This document shows, one piece after another, positions 29,607-40,602 of a stretch of DNA of 64,000 bases. A program made the translations under genes and the position numbers. Below the pieces are notes generated by a model, which ran no database searches, was not told the origin of the DNA, and worked only from the letters and a program-made list of their open reading frames with translations. This DNA is from Kitasatospora fiedleri (GTDB lineage: Bacteria; Actinomycetota; Actinomycetes; Streptomycetales; Streptomycetaceae), in NCBI RefSeq assembly GCF_948472415.1, contig NZ_OX419519.1, positions 1,736,001 to 1,800,000 on the forward strand. Reading direction: 5' to 3'. How positions within the stretch are numbered: the stretch's first letter is position 1; every line of letters starts with the position of its first letter.

Positions 29607-30571
29607 GGGGTGGGTGTTCCCTCGACCTGCGCCAGGAACACCTCCACCGCGGCCCGGAAAGCGGCCGGCTCCTCCAGGTGCGGCAGGTGGCCGGAGGCGC
29701 CGAACTCCAGCCGCCAGGCGCGCGGCAGGCCCCGGTAGAGCGCGTCGACGGCCTCCGGGACGACCTGGTCGTGCCGGCCGGAGACCACCAGCGCGGGGAG
29801 GCCGACGGCGGCCAGCCGGTCGGTGACGTCCCAGTCCCGCAGGCTGCCGGTCATGCTGAACTCGCTCTCCCCCATCATCGTCCGGTACACCGTGGGGTCC
29901 TCGGCCATCGCGGCCATGGTGCGGCGCAGCGCCTCGGGCGCGGGCCCGGCCCGGTAGACGTGCCGCCGGTAGAACGCGGTCATCGCCTCCCCGTACGCGG
30001 CCGGGTCGACCGGCTCGCCCGCCTCGTGCCGCGCCAGCACCTCGCGCTGCTCGGCGGGCAGCCGGGCCAGCAGCCCGGCGACGCCGCGGACGTAGGCGGG
30101 CGAGGAGGCGAAGGTGTCGGCCAGGACCAGCGCGCGCAGGCCGGCGGGCCGGGTCAGCGCGGTCTCCAGGGCGAGCATGCCGCCCCAGGAGTGGCCGAGC
30201 AGGTGGAAGCCGCCGGACAGGCCCAACGCGTCGGCCAGGGCGTGCAGTTCCTCGACGAACAGCTCGGGGGTCCAGAACCCGGCGGGCGCCTCGGGGCGGT
30301 GCCCGGAGCGGCCGACGCCGTACTGGTCGTAGAGCACGCAGGGCCGGCCGGCGGCGGCGAGCGCCTCGGCGAGCGGCACCAGGTAGTCGTGGGTCATGCC
30401 GGGGCCGCCGTGGCAGAGCACCAGCGGCGCCCGGCCGCCGTCGCCCCCGCCGTCGCCGTCGCCGTCGCCGGGGAGGTCGCCGGGGTGGCTCCCGACCACC
30501 CGGTACCAGGTGCGGCCCCGGCGCCACTCCAGCAGGCTCCCGTCCTCGTCCCGCCGCGTCGACTCCGCCAT
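29603..30571 (-). CDS. Alpha/beta hydrolase, proline iminopeptidase-like
   Basis: A 322-residue alpha/beta hydrolase. HGGPGMTHDY (about 54-63) and the nucleophile elbow GHSWGG (about 127-132) match the proline-iminopeptidase group; the acid is likely in SGRHDQVVP and the histidine in ASGHLPHLEE. A small Gly/Asp repeat (about 36-46) is a flexible insert. It may cleave an N-terminal residue or an ester or amide of the product, or act as an editing hydrolase. Its start lies 44 bases downstream of a triplet of GGTCAG boxes on the minus strand, so it is probably SARP-activated as first gene of a two-gene operon with the LLM oxidoreductase. Confidence 0.85.
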   Translation of the reverse strand: MAESTRRDEDGSLLEWRRGRTWYRVVGSHPGDLPGDGDGDGGGDGGRAPLVLCHGGPGMTHDYLVPLAEALAAAGRPCVLYDQYGVGRSGHRPEAPAGFWTPELFVEELHALADALGLSGGFHLLGHSWGGMLALETALTRPAGLRALVLADTFASSPAYVRGVAGLLARLPAEQREVLARHEAGEPVDPAAYGEAMTAFYRRHVYRAGPAPEALRRTMAAMAEDPTVYRTMMGESEFSMTGSLRDWDVTDRLAAVGLPALVVSGRHDQVVPEAVDALYRGLPRAWRLEFGASGHLPHLEEPAAFRAAVEVFLAQVEGTPTP

Positions 30572-30614
30572 GTCGGACCCCCGTTCGATGGTCCGGACAT
30601 CATCGCGACCGACC

Positions 30615-30642
30615 CTGACCGGAGGCTGACCGTGTCCTGACC
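30615..30642 (-). promoter_or_regulatory. SARP-type operator for the hydrolase operon
   Basis: On the minus strand GGTCAG occurs three times at exact 11-bp spacing (plus-strand CTGACC at 30615-30620, 30626-30631 and 30637-30642). About 10 bases further on is a -10-like GATGAT (minus, 30604-30599), and the ATG lies 28 bases beyond that. Direct repeats every 11 bp placed 8-10 bp upstream of a -10 box, with no -35, are the classical SARP-dependent promoter layout. Confidence 0.75.
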
Positions 30643-30662
30643 ACCGGGGTGGCGGGGGGTGC

Positions 30663-30691
30663 GGTCAGCCTGCGGTCAGCCTCCGGTCAGA
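30663..30691 (+). promoter_or_regulatory. SARP-type operator for the methyltransferase operon
   Basis: GGTCAGC, GGTCAGC and GGTCAGA lie at 30663-30669, 30674-30680 and 30685-30691, spaced exactly 11 bp. A -10-like CACGAT follows at 30701-30706, about 9 bases after the last repeat. The array mirrors the minus-strand array 20 bp away, so one activator could fire both divergent promoters. Confidence 0.78.
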
Positions 30692-30774
30692 CGCTGCTGG
30701 CACGATGTCGGCCGGCCGTCTGACGTGCGGCGGCCGGCTGTCCGCCGCCCGTGCGAGCCGTCCCGGAGGAGCCC

Positions 30775-31806
30775 GTGAACGAGGTCCGTCCCCCCCAGCC
30801 CGAGGAGATCGGTGCCGCGGTCCGCCAGGTGCTCGGCGACTCGCTCGGCTACCTGTACCCGGCCGCGCTGCGGGTCGCGGTCCGGCTGGGCCTGCCCGAC
30901 CTGCTGCTGTCCGGCCCGCAGAGCGCCGAGCAGCTGGCCAAGACGGTCGGCGCGGACGCCCCGTCGCTGTACCGGGTGCTGCGCTTCCTGGCCACCCGCG
31001 GCCTGTTCCGCGAGGACGGGGCGGGCGCCTTCCACCTGACCCCGGCCGCGCACGTGCTGCGCTCCGACGTCCCGTACTCGGTGCGCAGCACCGCGCTGCT
31101 GCTGACCGACCGGATGTACTGGGAGTCCACCGGCCGCTTGGAGCAGACCGTCCGGGACGGCCGCACCGCCTTCGACGGGATCTTCGGCGCCCCGCTCTTC
31201 GACCACCTGGCCGCCGTCCCCGAGGACGCCGAGACCTTCAACCGGGGCATCGCCGACCTGTCGGTGATCGAGCAGGGCGGCATCGCCGACAGCTACGCGT
31301 TCCCGGCCGAGGGCACCGTGGTGGACGTCGGCGGCGGTCCCGGCGGCTTCCTGCGCACCGTGCTGAGCCGCAATCCGGGCCTGCGCGGCGTGCTGTACGA
31401 GCAGGCGTCGGTGCTGGCCGGGCACGAGCTGGACGACCCGGCGATCGCGGGCCGCTGGGAGACCGCCGAGGGCGACTTCTTCAGCACCGCCCCGGGCGGC
31501 GGCGACCTGTACGTGCTCAAGCGGGTGCTGCACGACTGGGACGACGAGCACTGCCTGCGCATCCTGCGCGCGGTGCGCGACGCGATGCCGGAGCACGCCC
31601 GGCTGCTGATCGTCGACGCGGTGGTCCCGGCCGGCAACGACCCGCACCCCGGCAAGCTCTACGACATCGCCATGATGACCATCTTCGACGGCAAGGAGCG
31701 CACCGAGCCGGAGTTCGACGCCCTGCTGGCGGCCACCGGCCTGCGCCGGACCCGGACCGTCCCGACGCCGGGCACGGTGTCGATCGTCGAGGCCGTCCGG
31801 GCCTGA
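30775..31806 (+). CDS. SAM-dependent O-methyltransferase
   Basis: A 343-residue class I methyltransferase of the plant-type O-methyltransferase family. An N-terminal dimerisation/winged-helix part (about 10-90) precedes the SAM-binding VVDVGGGPGGF (about 182-192). A later LKRVLHDWDDEHC (about 243-255) carries the histidine usually acting as base in this family. It methylates a hydroxyl of a small molecule. GTG 30775 is preceded by GGAGGA; an in-frame GTG at 30751 has no ribosome site. It is first gene of a SARP-boxed operon with the thioesterase and MFS genes. Confidence 0.9.
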   Translation: MNEVRPPQPEEIGAAVRQVLGDSLGYLYPAALRVAVRLGLPDLLLSGPQSAEQLAKTVGADAPSLYRVLRFLATRGLFREDGAGAFHLTPAAHVLRSDVPYSVRSTALLLTDRMYWESTGRLEQTVRDGRTAFDGIFGAPLFDHLAAVPEDAETFNRGIADLSVIEQGGIADSYAFPAEGTVVDVGGGPGGFLRTVLSRNPGLRGVLYEQASVLAGHELDDPAIAGRWETAEGDFFSTAPGGGDLYVLKRVLHDWDDEHCLRILRAVRDAMPEHARLLIVDAVVPAGNDPHPGKLYDIAMMTIFDGKERTEPEFDALLAATGLRRTRTVPTPGTVSIVEAVRA

Positions 31807-31825
31807 CCCGGGCCCCTTCCCCGGC

Positions 31826-31897
31826 GCCGTTCCGCCACCGTCGTTCCGCCGCCGTTCCGCCGCCGCCACCGTTCCGCCGCCGCCGTTCCGCCGCCGT
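31826..31897. repeat. GTTCCGCC minisatellite
   Basis: Five copies of GTTCCGCC start at 31829, 31843, 31854, 31871 and 31885, separated by CCG-rich spacers. They fill the gap between the methyltransferase and thioesterase genes. No promoter was seen; the length is likely unstable by slippage. Confidence 0.7.
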
Positions 31898-31910
31898 CCA
31901 GGGAGACGCG

Positions 31911-32365
31911 ATGCCCACTCAGCAGGACCCGGGGACCCCGGAGAGCGCCGGTCCGCCGCGCGGCCGGACCGAACCGGTCTTCGTGCACTTCGACGACCTC
32001 GACGCGATGGGGTTCGTCCACAACTCCCGCTACCCGGTGCTGCTGGAGCACGCGCTGACGGTGTTCTGGGCCCGCGAGGGCTTCACCTTCACCGACGGCC
32101 GCTACAGCCGGCCGGACGTGTTCCTCGCGGTCGCCGAGTTCGCGATCTCCTACCGCAGCCCGATCCGCGGCATCGGCGAGGTCGGCGTGCACTTCTGGAT
32201 CTCCCGGCTCACCGACAGCACCGCCGAGTACGGCTTCCGGGTGCTGTCCGCCGACGGCGGCACGGTGCACGCCGAGGGCCGCCGGGTGCACGTGCGGATC
32301 GACCGCGAGACCTTCCGACCGACCTCCTGGACACCGGAGTTCCACACCGTGGCGAAGACACTGCT

Positions 32366-32369
<4 letters not shown>
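31911..32369 (+). CDS. Hotdog-fold acyl thioesterase (4HBT type)
   Basis: A 152-residue single-hotdog thioesterase. FDDLDAMGFVHNSRYPVLLE (about 31-50) matches the 4-hydroxybenzoyl-CoA thioesterase motif, including the catalytic aspartate and the HN pair; EFAISYRSPI marks the central strand. It hydrolyses an acyl-CoA or acyl-ACP thioester. Because no NRPS/PKS thioesterase exists in the cluster, it could release a chain from the discrete ACP (25552) or clear misloaded carriers. GGGAGA precedes the ATG. Its stop overlaps the MFS start (GTGA). Confidence 0.88.
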
Positions 32370-36671
<4,302 letters not shown>

Positions 36672-36682
36672 GGGTGAGCTGA

Positions 36683-36720
36683 CGGAGGGCCCGGACCGCA
36701 CCGGCGGTCCGGGCCCTCCG
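36683..36720. terminator. Hairpin terminator after katG
   Basis: A perfect 16-bp stem (CGGAGGGCCCGGACCG, 36683-36698) with a 6-base loop and exact complement at 36705-36720. It lies 12 bases after the katG stop and 9 bases before the stop of the convergent DDAH-like gene; probably bidirectional. Confidence 0.88.
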
Positions 36721-36728
36721 CCGTGCCG

Positions 36729-37538
36729 TCAGCGGCGCAGTTCCAGGGTGCAGCACTTGACCGCGCCGCCGGCCCGGAGCAGTTCGGTCAGGTCGACGCC
36801 GATCGGGGTGAAGCCGCGTTCGCGCAGCCGCTCGGCGAGGCCGACGGCGGCCTCCGGGAGGACGACGTGCGCGCCGTCGGAGACCGCGTTCAGGCCGAAC
36901 ACCCGGGCGTCGTCGGCGTCGGCCAGCAGCGCGTCGGGGTAGAGGCGCTCCAGGACCGCCCGGGAGGCGGCGTCGAAGGCCGGCGGGTGGTACATGATCT
37001 CGGTGTCGCTGAGCACCGCGAGCGCGGTGTCCAGGTGGTAGTAGCGGGGGTCGACCAGCCGCAGGGTGACGACCTCGCGGCCGAGGAACTCGCGGGCCTC
37101 GGCGTGCGCGGCGGTCTCGGTGCGGAAGCCGGTGCCGGCCAGGACGCGCTCGCCGGCCACCAGCAGGTCGCCCTCGCCCTCGTTGATCCGCTCGGCGTCC
37201 TTGACCCGCCAGCCGCGCTCGCGGAACCAGTCGGCGTACGCGGGGCCCTCGGCGGCCCGTTCGGGGTGGCGGAAGCGGGCGCCGAGCACCCGGCCGTCGA
37301 GCGTGGTGGCGCCGTTGGCGGCGAACACCATGTCGGGCAGGCCGGGCAGCGGCTCGATCAGCTCCACGGTGTGGCCCAGGCGCCGGAACAGCGCGTGCAG
37401 CTGGTCCCACTGGGCCAGCGCGGTGCCGGTGTCGGTGGGCTTGGCCGGGTCCATCCACGGGTTGATGGAGTAGTCGACGGTGAAGTGCGCGGGCCGGCAC
37501 ATCAGGTAGTGGCGCGGGGTCGCGGTTCGCGGCGACAC
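36729..37538 (-). CDS. Dimethylarginine dimethylaminohydrolase-like guanidine hydrolase
   Basis: A 269-residue pentein-fold enzyme of the DDAH/arginine-deiminase superfamily. It shows MVFAANGATT, the acidic NEGEGDLL, the catalytic-histidine region PRYYHLDTAL and the C-terminal catalytic cysteine in VKCCTLELRR. Family members hydrolyse a guanidino group (for example to citrulline plus an amine) or move the amidino group. The GTG 37538 start has GGAAGGAG upstream. It lies downstream of the BBE-like gene on the same strand (105-bp gap with repeats). A connection to nitrogen metabolism of the neighbouring N-N pathway is possible but unproven. Confidence 0.85.
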   Translation of the reverse strand: MSPRTATPRHYLMCRPAHFTVDYSINPWMDPAKPTDTGTALAQWDQLHALFRRLGHTVELIEPLPGLPDMVFAANGATTLDGRVLGARFRHPERAAEGPAYADWFRERGWRVKDAERINEGEGDLLVAGERVLAGTGFRTETAAHAEAREFLGREVVTLRLVDPRYYHLDTALAVLSDTEIMYHPPAFDAASRAVLERLYPDALLADADDARVFGLNAVSDGAHVVLPEAAVGLAERLRERGFTPIGVDLTELLRAGGAVKCCTLELRR

Positions 37539-37604
37539 GGTGGTGTCTCCTTCCGGGGCGGGACGGAACGGCCGACGGTCGGTCGGGGGCGTTCCGTGCG
37601 CGGG

Positions 37605-37645
37605 CACGTGCGGTTCCGCACGTGCGGTTTCACACGTGCGGTTTC
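37605..37645. promoter_or_regulatory. Three CACGTGCGGTT direct repeats
   Basis: CACGTGCGGTT begins at 37605, 37619 and 37633, an exact 14-bp period, just upstream of the DDAH-like gene and touching the 3' end of the BBE-like gene. The palindromic CACGTG core and the strict spacing suggest an operator; slippage is the other explanation. No regulator is assigned. Confidence 0.5.
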
Positions 37646-38996
37646 AACTGCCGATGGACTGTGGGAAGGCGAACAGCCGGTCCGGGTCGTGGCGCTGCTT
37701 GGTGGCCGCCAGCCGCGGGTAGTTGGCACCGTAGTAGGCGTCGCGCCAGCCCCGCAGGTCCGGATCGGTGAAGTTCAGGTAGGCGCCGCCGGTCGCGTGC
37801 GCGGCGATCAGGTGGTCGAGTCCGGCCAGCCAGTCCAGGTGCGGGGCCGGGTCCTCGCCCGGCAGCCAGGAGGTGTCCAGGCTGACCAGGTACTGCGCGT
37901 CGCGGTGGACGAAGGCGGTGGCCGCCGGGTCGACCCGGTTGATCGCCCCGCCCCAGCCGAACAGCGCGAACCCGCAGCCGTCGGCGTTGCCGCCGGGCGG
38001 CGCGGCGGCCAGGTGCGCCAGCGCGGCGGCCAGTGCGGCGGGCGGCAGCGGGCGGGCCGCGAAGTGGGTGCGGACGGCGAACGCGCCGCCGCTGGTCTCG
38101 TGCCGGAGGTAGTCCATCGCGTCCCAGAAGGCCCGGTCGGCGATCTCCGCGCGCAGCGGCGGCCCGGCGGCGAACGCCGGGGCGAGCAGCGCGCGCAGTT
38201 CGGCGGCCGGGCCCAGGTGCAGGCCGACGGTGGAGACCAGGGTCCGGCCGCCGGAGGTGGCGACGCCCAGCCGCAGCGAGGTCTCCTCGGGCGCGGTGAG
38301 CATCAACTCCTGGACGGTGTGCAGGACGTGCTCGGCGTGCTCGGCCTCCCAGAGCAGCAGGCAGGTGGACGCGGCGGGGGCCTCGACGGCCTGGAAGGTC
38401 AGGTCGAGGTTGATCCCGAAGTTGCCGCCGCCACCGCCCCGGCAGGCCCAGTACAGGTCCTCGTTGCGGTCCGCGTCGCAGGTCAGGACGGTGCCGTCGG
38501 CGGTGGCCAGGGTGGTGGCGCGCAGCGTGTCGGCGGTCAGTCCGAACCGGCGGGAGGTGGCGGCGGAGCCGCCGCCGAGCGCCAGCCCGGCGATCCCCAC
38601 CCCGGCGCCGTTGCCGAGCGGCAGCGCGAGGCCGTGCGGGCGCAGCGCGGCGTACAGCGCGCCGGTCAGCACGCCGCCGCCGACGGTGACCCGTCCGGTC
38701 GCCGGGTCGACGGTGATCGCGTCGAGGGCCCGCAGGTCCACCACCAGGCCGGAGTTGACGGAGTTCCCGGCGTACGAGTGCCCGCCGCCGCGCGGCACGA
38801 TCGGCACCGCGTGGTCCCGGGCCCAGTCGATGGCCCGCAGCACGTCCGGCGGGCCGGCGGCCCGCAGCACGGCGGTGGGCGCGCGGTCGGCCCAGCGCTC
38901 GTTGAAGGCCGCGGAGGACTCGTGGAAGGCGGCGTCCCCGGGGCGCAGCAGCGGGCCGGTGGTGTGCTTGTCGAGCAGCGCCCAGTCGGCGGTCAC
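37644..38996 (-). CDS. BBE-like FAD-linked oxidoreductase
   Basis: A 450-residue flavoprotein of the PCMH-type FAD-binding/berberine-bridge-enzyme family. VPRGGGHSYAGNS (about 66-78) holds the histidine that is often covalently linked to FAD. GIAGLALGGG and CRGGGGGNFG complete the FAD site; the C-terminal BBE region reads YYGANYPRLAATKQRHDP. It catalyses two-electron oxidation of an alcohol, amine or C-C position using O2. The GTG start overlaps the stop of the preceding small gene. With that gene and the cupin it forms a coupled three-gene block, so it may act in the same pathway as the cupin. Confidence 0.88.
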   Translation of the reverse strand: MTADWALLDKHTTGPLLRPGDAAFHESSAAFNERWADRAPTAVLRAAGPPDVLRAIDWARDHAVPIVPRGGGHSYAGNSVNSGLVVDLRALDAITVDPATGRVTVGGGVLTGALYAALRPHGLALPLGNGAGVGIAGLALGGGSAATSRRFGLTADTLRATTLATADGTVLTCDADRNEDLYWACRGGGGGNFGINLDLTFQAVEAPAASTCLLLWEAEHAEHVLHTVQELMLTAPEETSLRLGVATSGGRTLVSTVGLHLGPAAELRALLAPAFAAGPPLRAEIADRAFWDAMDYLRHETSGGAFAVRTHFAARPLPPAALAAALAHLAAAPPGGNADGCGFALFGWGGAINRVDPAATAFVHRDAQYLVSLDTSWLPGEDPAPHLDWLAGLDHLIAAHATGGAYLNFTDPDLRGWRDAYYGANYPRLAATKQRHDPDRLFAFPQSIGS

Positions 38997-39340
38997 GGGG
39001 CGATCTCCTCGATGGTGGAGGTGCCGGTGCCGGGGGTGGGGCCGTAGCGCTCCCAGGTCTCGTGCAGGCGGATGCGGCCGTCGGGGGTGAGGGTGGGGGT
39101 GTTGTGGGTGCGGCCGCAGACGATCTGGCCGTCGGTGAGGACGAAGGTGTAGCCCATGGCGAGGGTGCCGTCGGGTTGGCGGGTGCCGGCGGTCCAGCCG
39201 CGCTGGATGGTGCCGCCGGTGACCTCGCCCCAGACCAGGTCGCCCTGCTGGTGGTAGACGGCGACGGTGCGGCGGTCGCCGTCGGGGGCGTGGAAGCGGC
39301 GGCCGTCGTAGTCGAGCGGGGCGGGGTGGCGGGGGTTCAC
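38993..39340 (-). CDS. Small lipocalin-like hypothetical protein
   Basis: A 115-residue protein made largely of predicted beta strands, with regularly spaced Gly, Trp and Asp (DLVWGEVTGG, GYTFVLTDGQIVCGRTHNTP, RIRLHETWERY). It resembles small actinobacterial lipocalin/MoaF-like proteins with no established reaction. The GTG at 39340 overlaps the cupin stop (GTGA) and its own stop overlaps the BBE-like start, so it is tightly coupled to both. I do not recognise a precise function. Confidence 0.7.
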   Translation of the reverse strand: MNPRHPAPLDYDGRRFHAPDGDRRTVAVYHQQGDLVWGEVTGGTIQRGWTAGTRQPDGTLAMGYTFVLTDGQIVCGRTHNTPTLTPDGRIRLHETWERYGPTPGTGTSTIEEIAP

Positions 39341-39687
39341 GCCTGCCACCAGATGGCGTAGTAGGCGAAGTCGGTGTCGTGCGGGTTGGCGACGGCGTGG
39401 TCGGTGTCGGCGGGGAGCAGGACGAGGTCGCCGGCGGCGATGGGGTGGCTGCCGTCGGCGGTGCGGACCTCGCCGCGGCCGCTCATGCAGATGAAGAGTT
39501 CACGTTCGGTGTGCTGGTGGGTGTCGGTGAGGTCGCCGGGGCGCAGCACGCACCAGGCGCCGTGGAAGGGGGTGGTCAACTCGCCCCAGGGGTGCAGGAG
39601 TTTCAGGTCGAGTCCGTGGGCGCGTTCGAGCTGCCGGGGTTCCTGGCGGCGGATCACCAGGCCGGGCGGCGGGCCGTTCTCGGGCAT
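39337..39687 (-). CDS. Stand-alone cupin, candidate partner of the MetRS-like protein
   Basis: A 116-residue single-domain cupin. The first motif HQHTERELF (with GDLTDT before it) supplies His, His and Glu ligands; the second is GDLVLLPADTDHAV. It should bind one divalent metal. In described hydrazine synthetases such as Spb40 a cupin domain is fused to a MetRS-like domain and rearranges the ester of N6-hydroxylysine and an amino acid to form the N-N bond. Here the MetRS-like protein (49895-51442) has no cupin, and this is the only cupin in the window, so it may supply that activity in trans. That is inference from context; many cupins do other things. Confidence 0.85.
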   Translation of the reverse strand: MPENGPPPGLVIRRQEPRQLERAHGLDLKLLHPWGELTTPFHGAWCVLRPGDLTDTHQHTERELFICMSGRGEVRTADGSHPIAAGDLVLLPADTDHAVANPHDTDFAYYAIWWQA

Positions 39688-39745
39688 GGCGGGGCTCCGT
39701 TCGGCGGAGGCGGTGGCAAAGGGGAAGAGGGAAGCGGGAAGCGGG

Positions 39746-40423
39746 TCAGCGGGCCGCGGCGGCGTGGCCGAGGCCGGCGTCGCGGGCGAGGACCAGGGCC
39801 TGGGCGCGGTCGGCGACGCCGAGCTTGCCGAGGATGCCGGAGATCCGGTTGCTGACCGTCTTGGAGGCGAGGGCGAGTTCCCGGGCGATGAAGGTGTTGG
39901 AGCGCCCGGCGGCGAGGTGTTCGAGGACCTCGCGCTCGCGGTCGCTGAGCTGCGGGAACGGGTAGCTGCGCGGGCGCGGGCCGACGCCGATCAGGGTGCC
40001 GAGCCGGGCCGCGATGACGCGGTCGAGGATGGCCTCGCCGGCGCCGACGGCGTGGATGCCGCGGACGATCTGGTCGGCGGTGGCGCGTTTGACCAGGTAG
40101 CCGCGGGCGCCGGCGTGGAAGGCGGCGGCGACGGCCTTGTCGTCGTCGAGGGGGCTGAACACCAGGACGCCGGTCTCGGGGGTGAGCCGCAGCACCTGGC
40201 TGATCATCCGCATGCCGGTGCCCTCGTCCATCTGCGGGTCGAGGACCAGCACGTCGGGCCGGTGCCGGGAGGTCGCGGCGAGCACTTCGCCGGTGGTGCC
40301 GGCCTCGCCGACCACCGCCGCGCCGCCGCCGGACTCCACCATGGAGCGGACGCCCTGGCGGACGGCGGGCTGGGCGTCCGCGAGCAGCACGGTCAGCGGT
40401 GCGGTGGTCCCGTGCTGGTTCAT
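39746..40423 (-). CDS. Orphan NarL/FixJ-type response regulator
   Basis: A 225-residue response regulator. The receiver has the acidic pocket LLADAQP, the phospho-acceptor aspartate in DVLVLDPQM (about 57) and the conserved lysine in YLVKRAT. The C-terminal LuxR helix-turn-helix is LSDREREVLEHLAAG with NTFIARELALASKTVSNRI. No histidine kinase is nearby, so it is an orphan or is controlled by a distant kinase. It lies between the cupin block and the N-N operon and probably regulates one or both. Confidence 0.9.
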   Translation of the reverse strand: MNQHGTTAPLTVLLADAQPAVRQGVRSMVESGGGAAVVGEAGTTGEVLAATSRHRPDVLVLDPQMDEGTGMRMISQVLRLTPETGVLVFSPLDDDKAVAAAFHAGARGYLVKRATADQIVRGIHAVGAGEAILDRVIAARLGTLIGVGPRPRSYPFPQLSDREREVLEHLAAGRSNTFIARELALASKTVSNRISGILGKLGVADRAQALVLARDAGLGHAAAAR

Positions 40424-40529
40424 CGTCCCCTCGCGGCGTGTGGTGGTGCGGCGGGTGGTGCGCGGTACGACAGCGGTGCGGCGGCGGTGCGGCGGTCCGG
40501 CGGCGGCGGTGCGGCAGCGGTACGGCAAC

Positions 40530-40602
40530 GGATGATCACGGGTAGTGACGATTCCGTTATCTCATCATGATCCGATCAAACCGGCACCTCAAGTGCGCAA
40601 TG
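40530..40602. promoter_or_regulatory. AT-rich promoter region with inverted repeat TGATC-C-GATCA
   Basis: The gap between the radical SAM stop and the response-regulator start contains an unusually AT-rich stretch for this window. TGATCCGATCA (40568-40578) is a perfect inverted repeat with a one-base centre. On the minus strand TTGATC and GATAAC elements lie near it, so this is a likely promoter and operator for the response regulator; element assignment is tentative. Confidence 0.45.

Noticed and set aside
37605..37645. CRISPR-like array
   Set aside because: Units are 14 bp with no unique spacers; it is a short direct repeat or operator.
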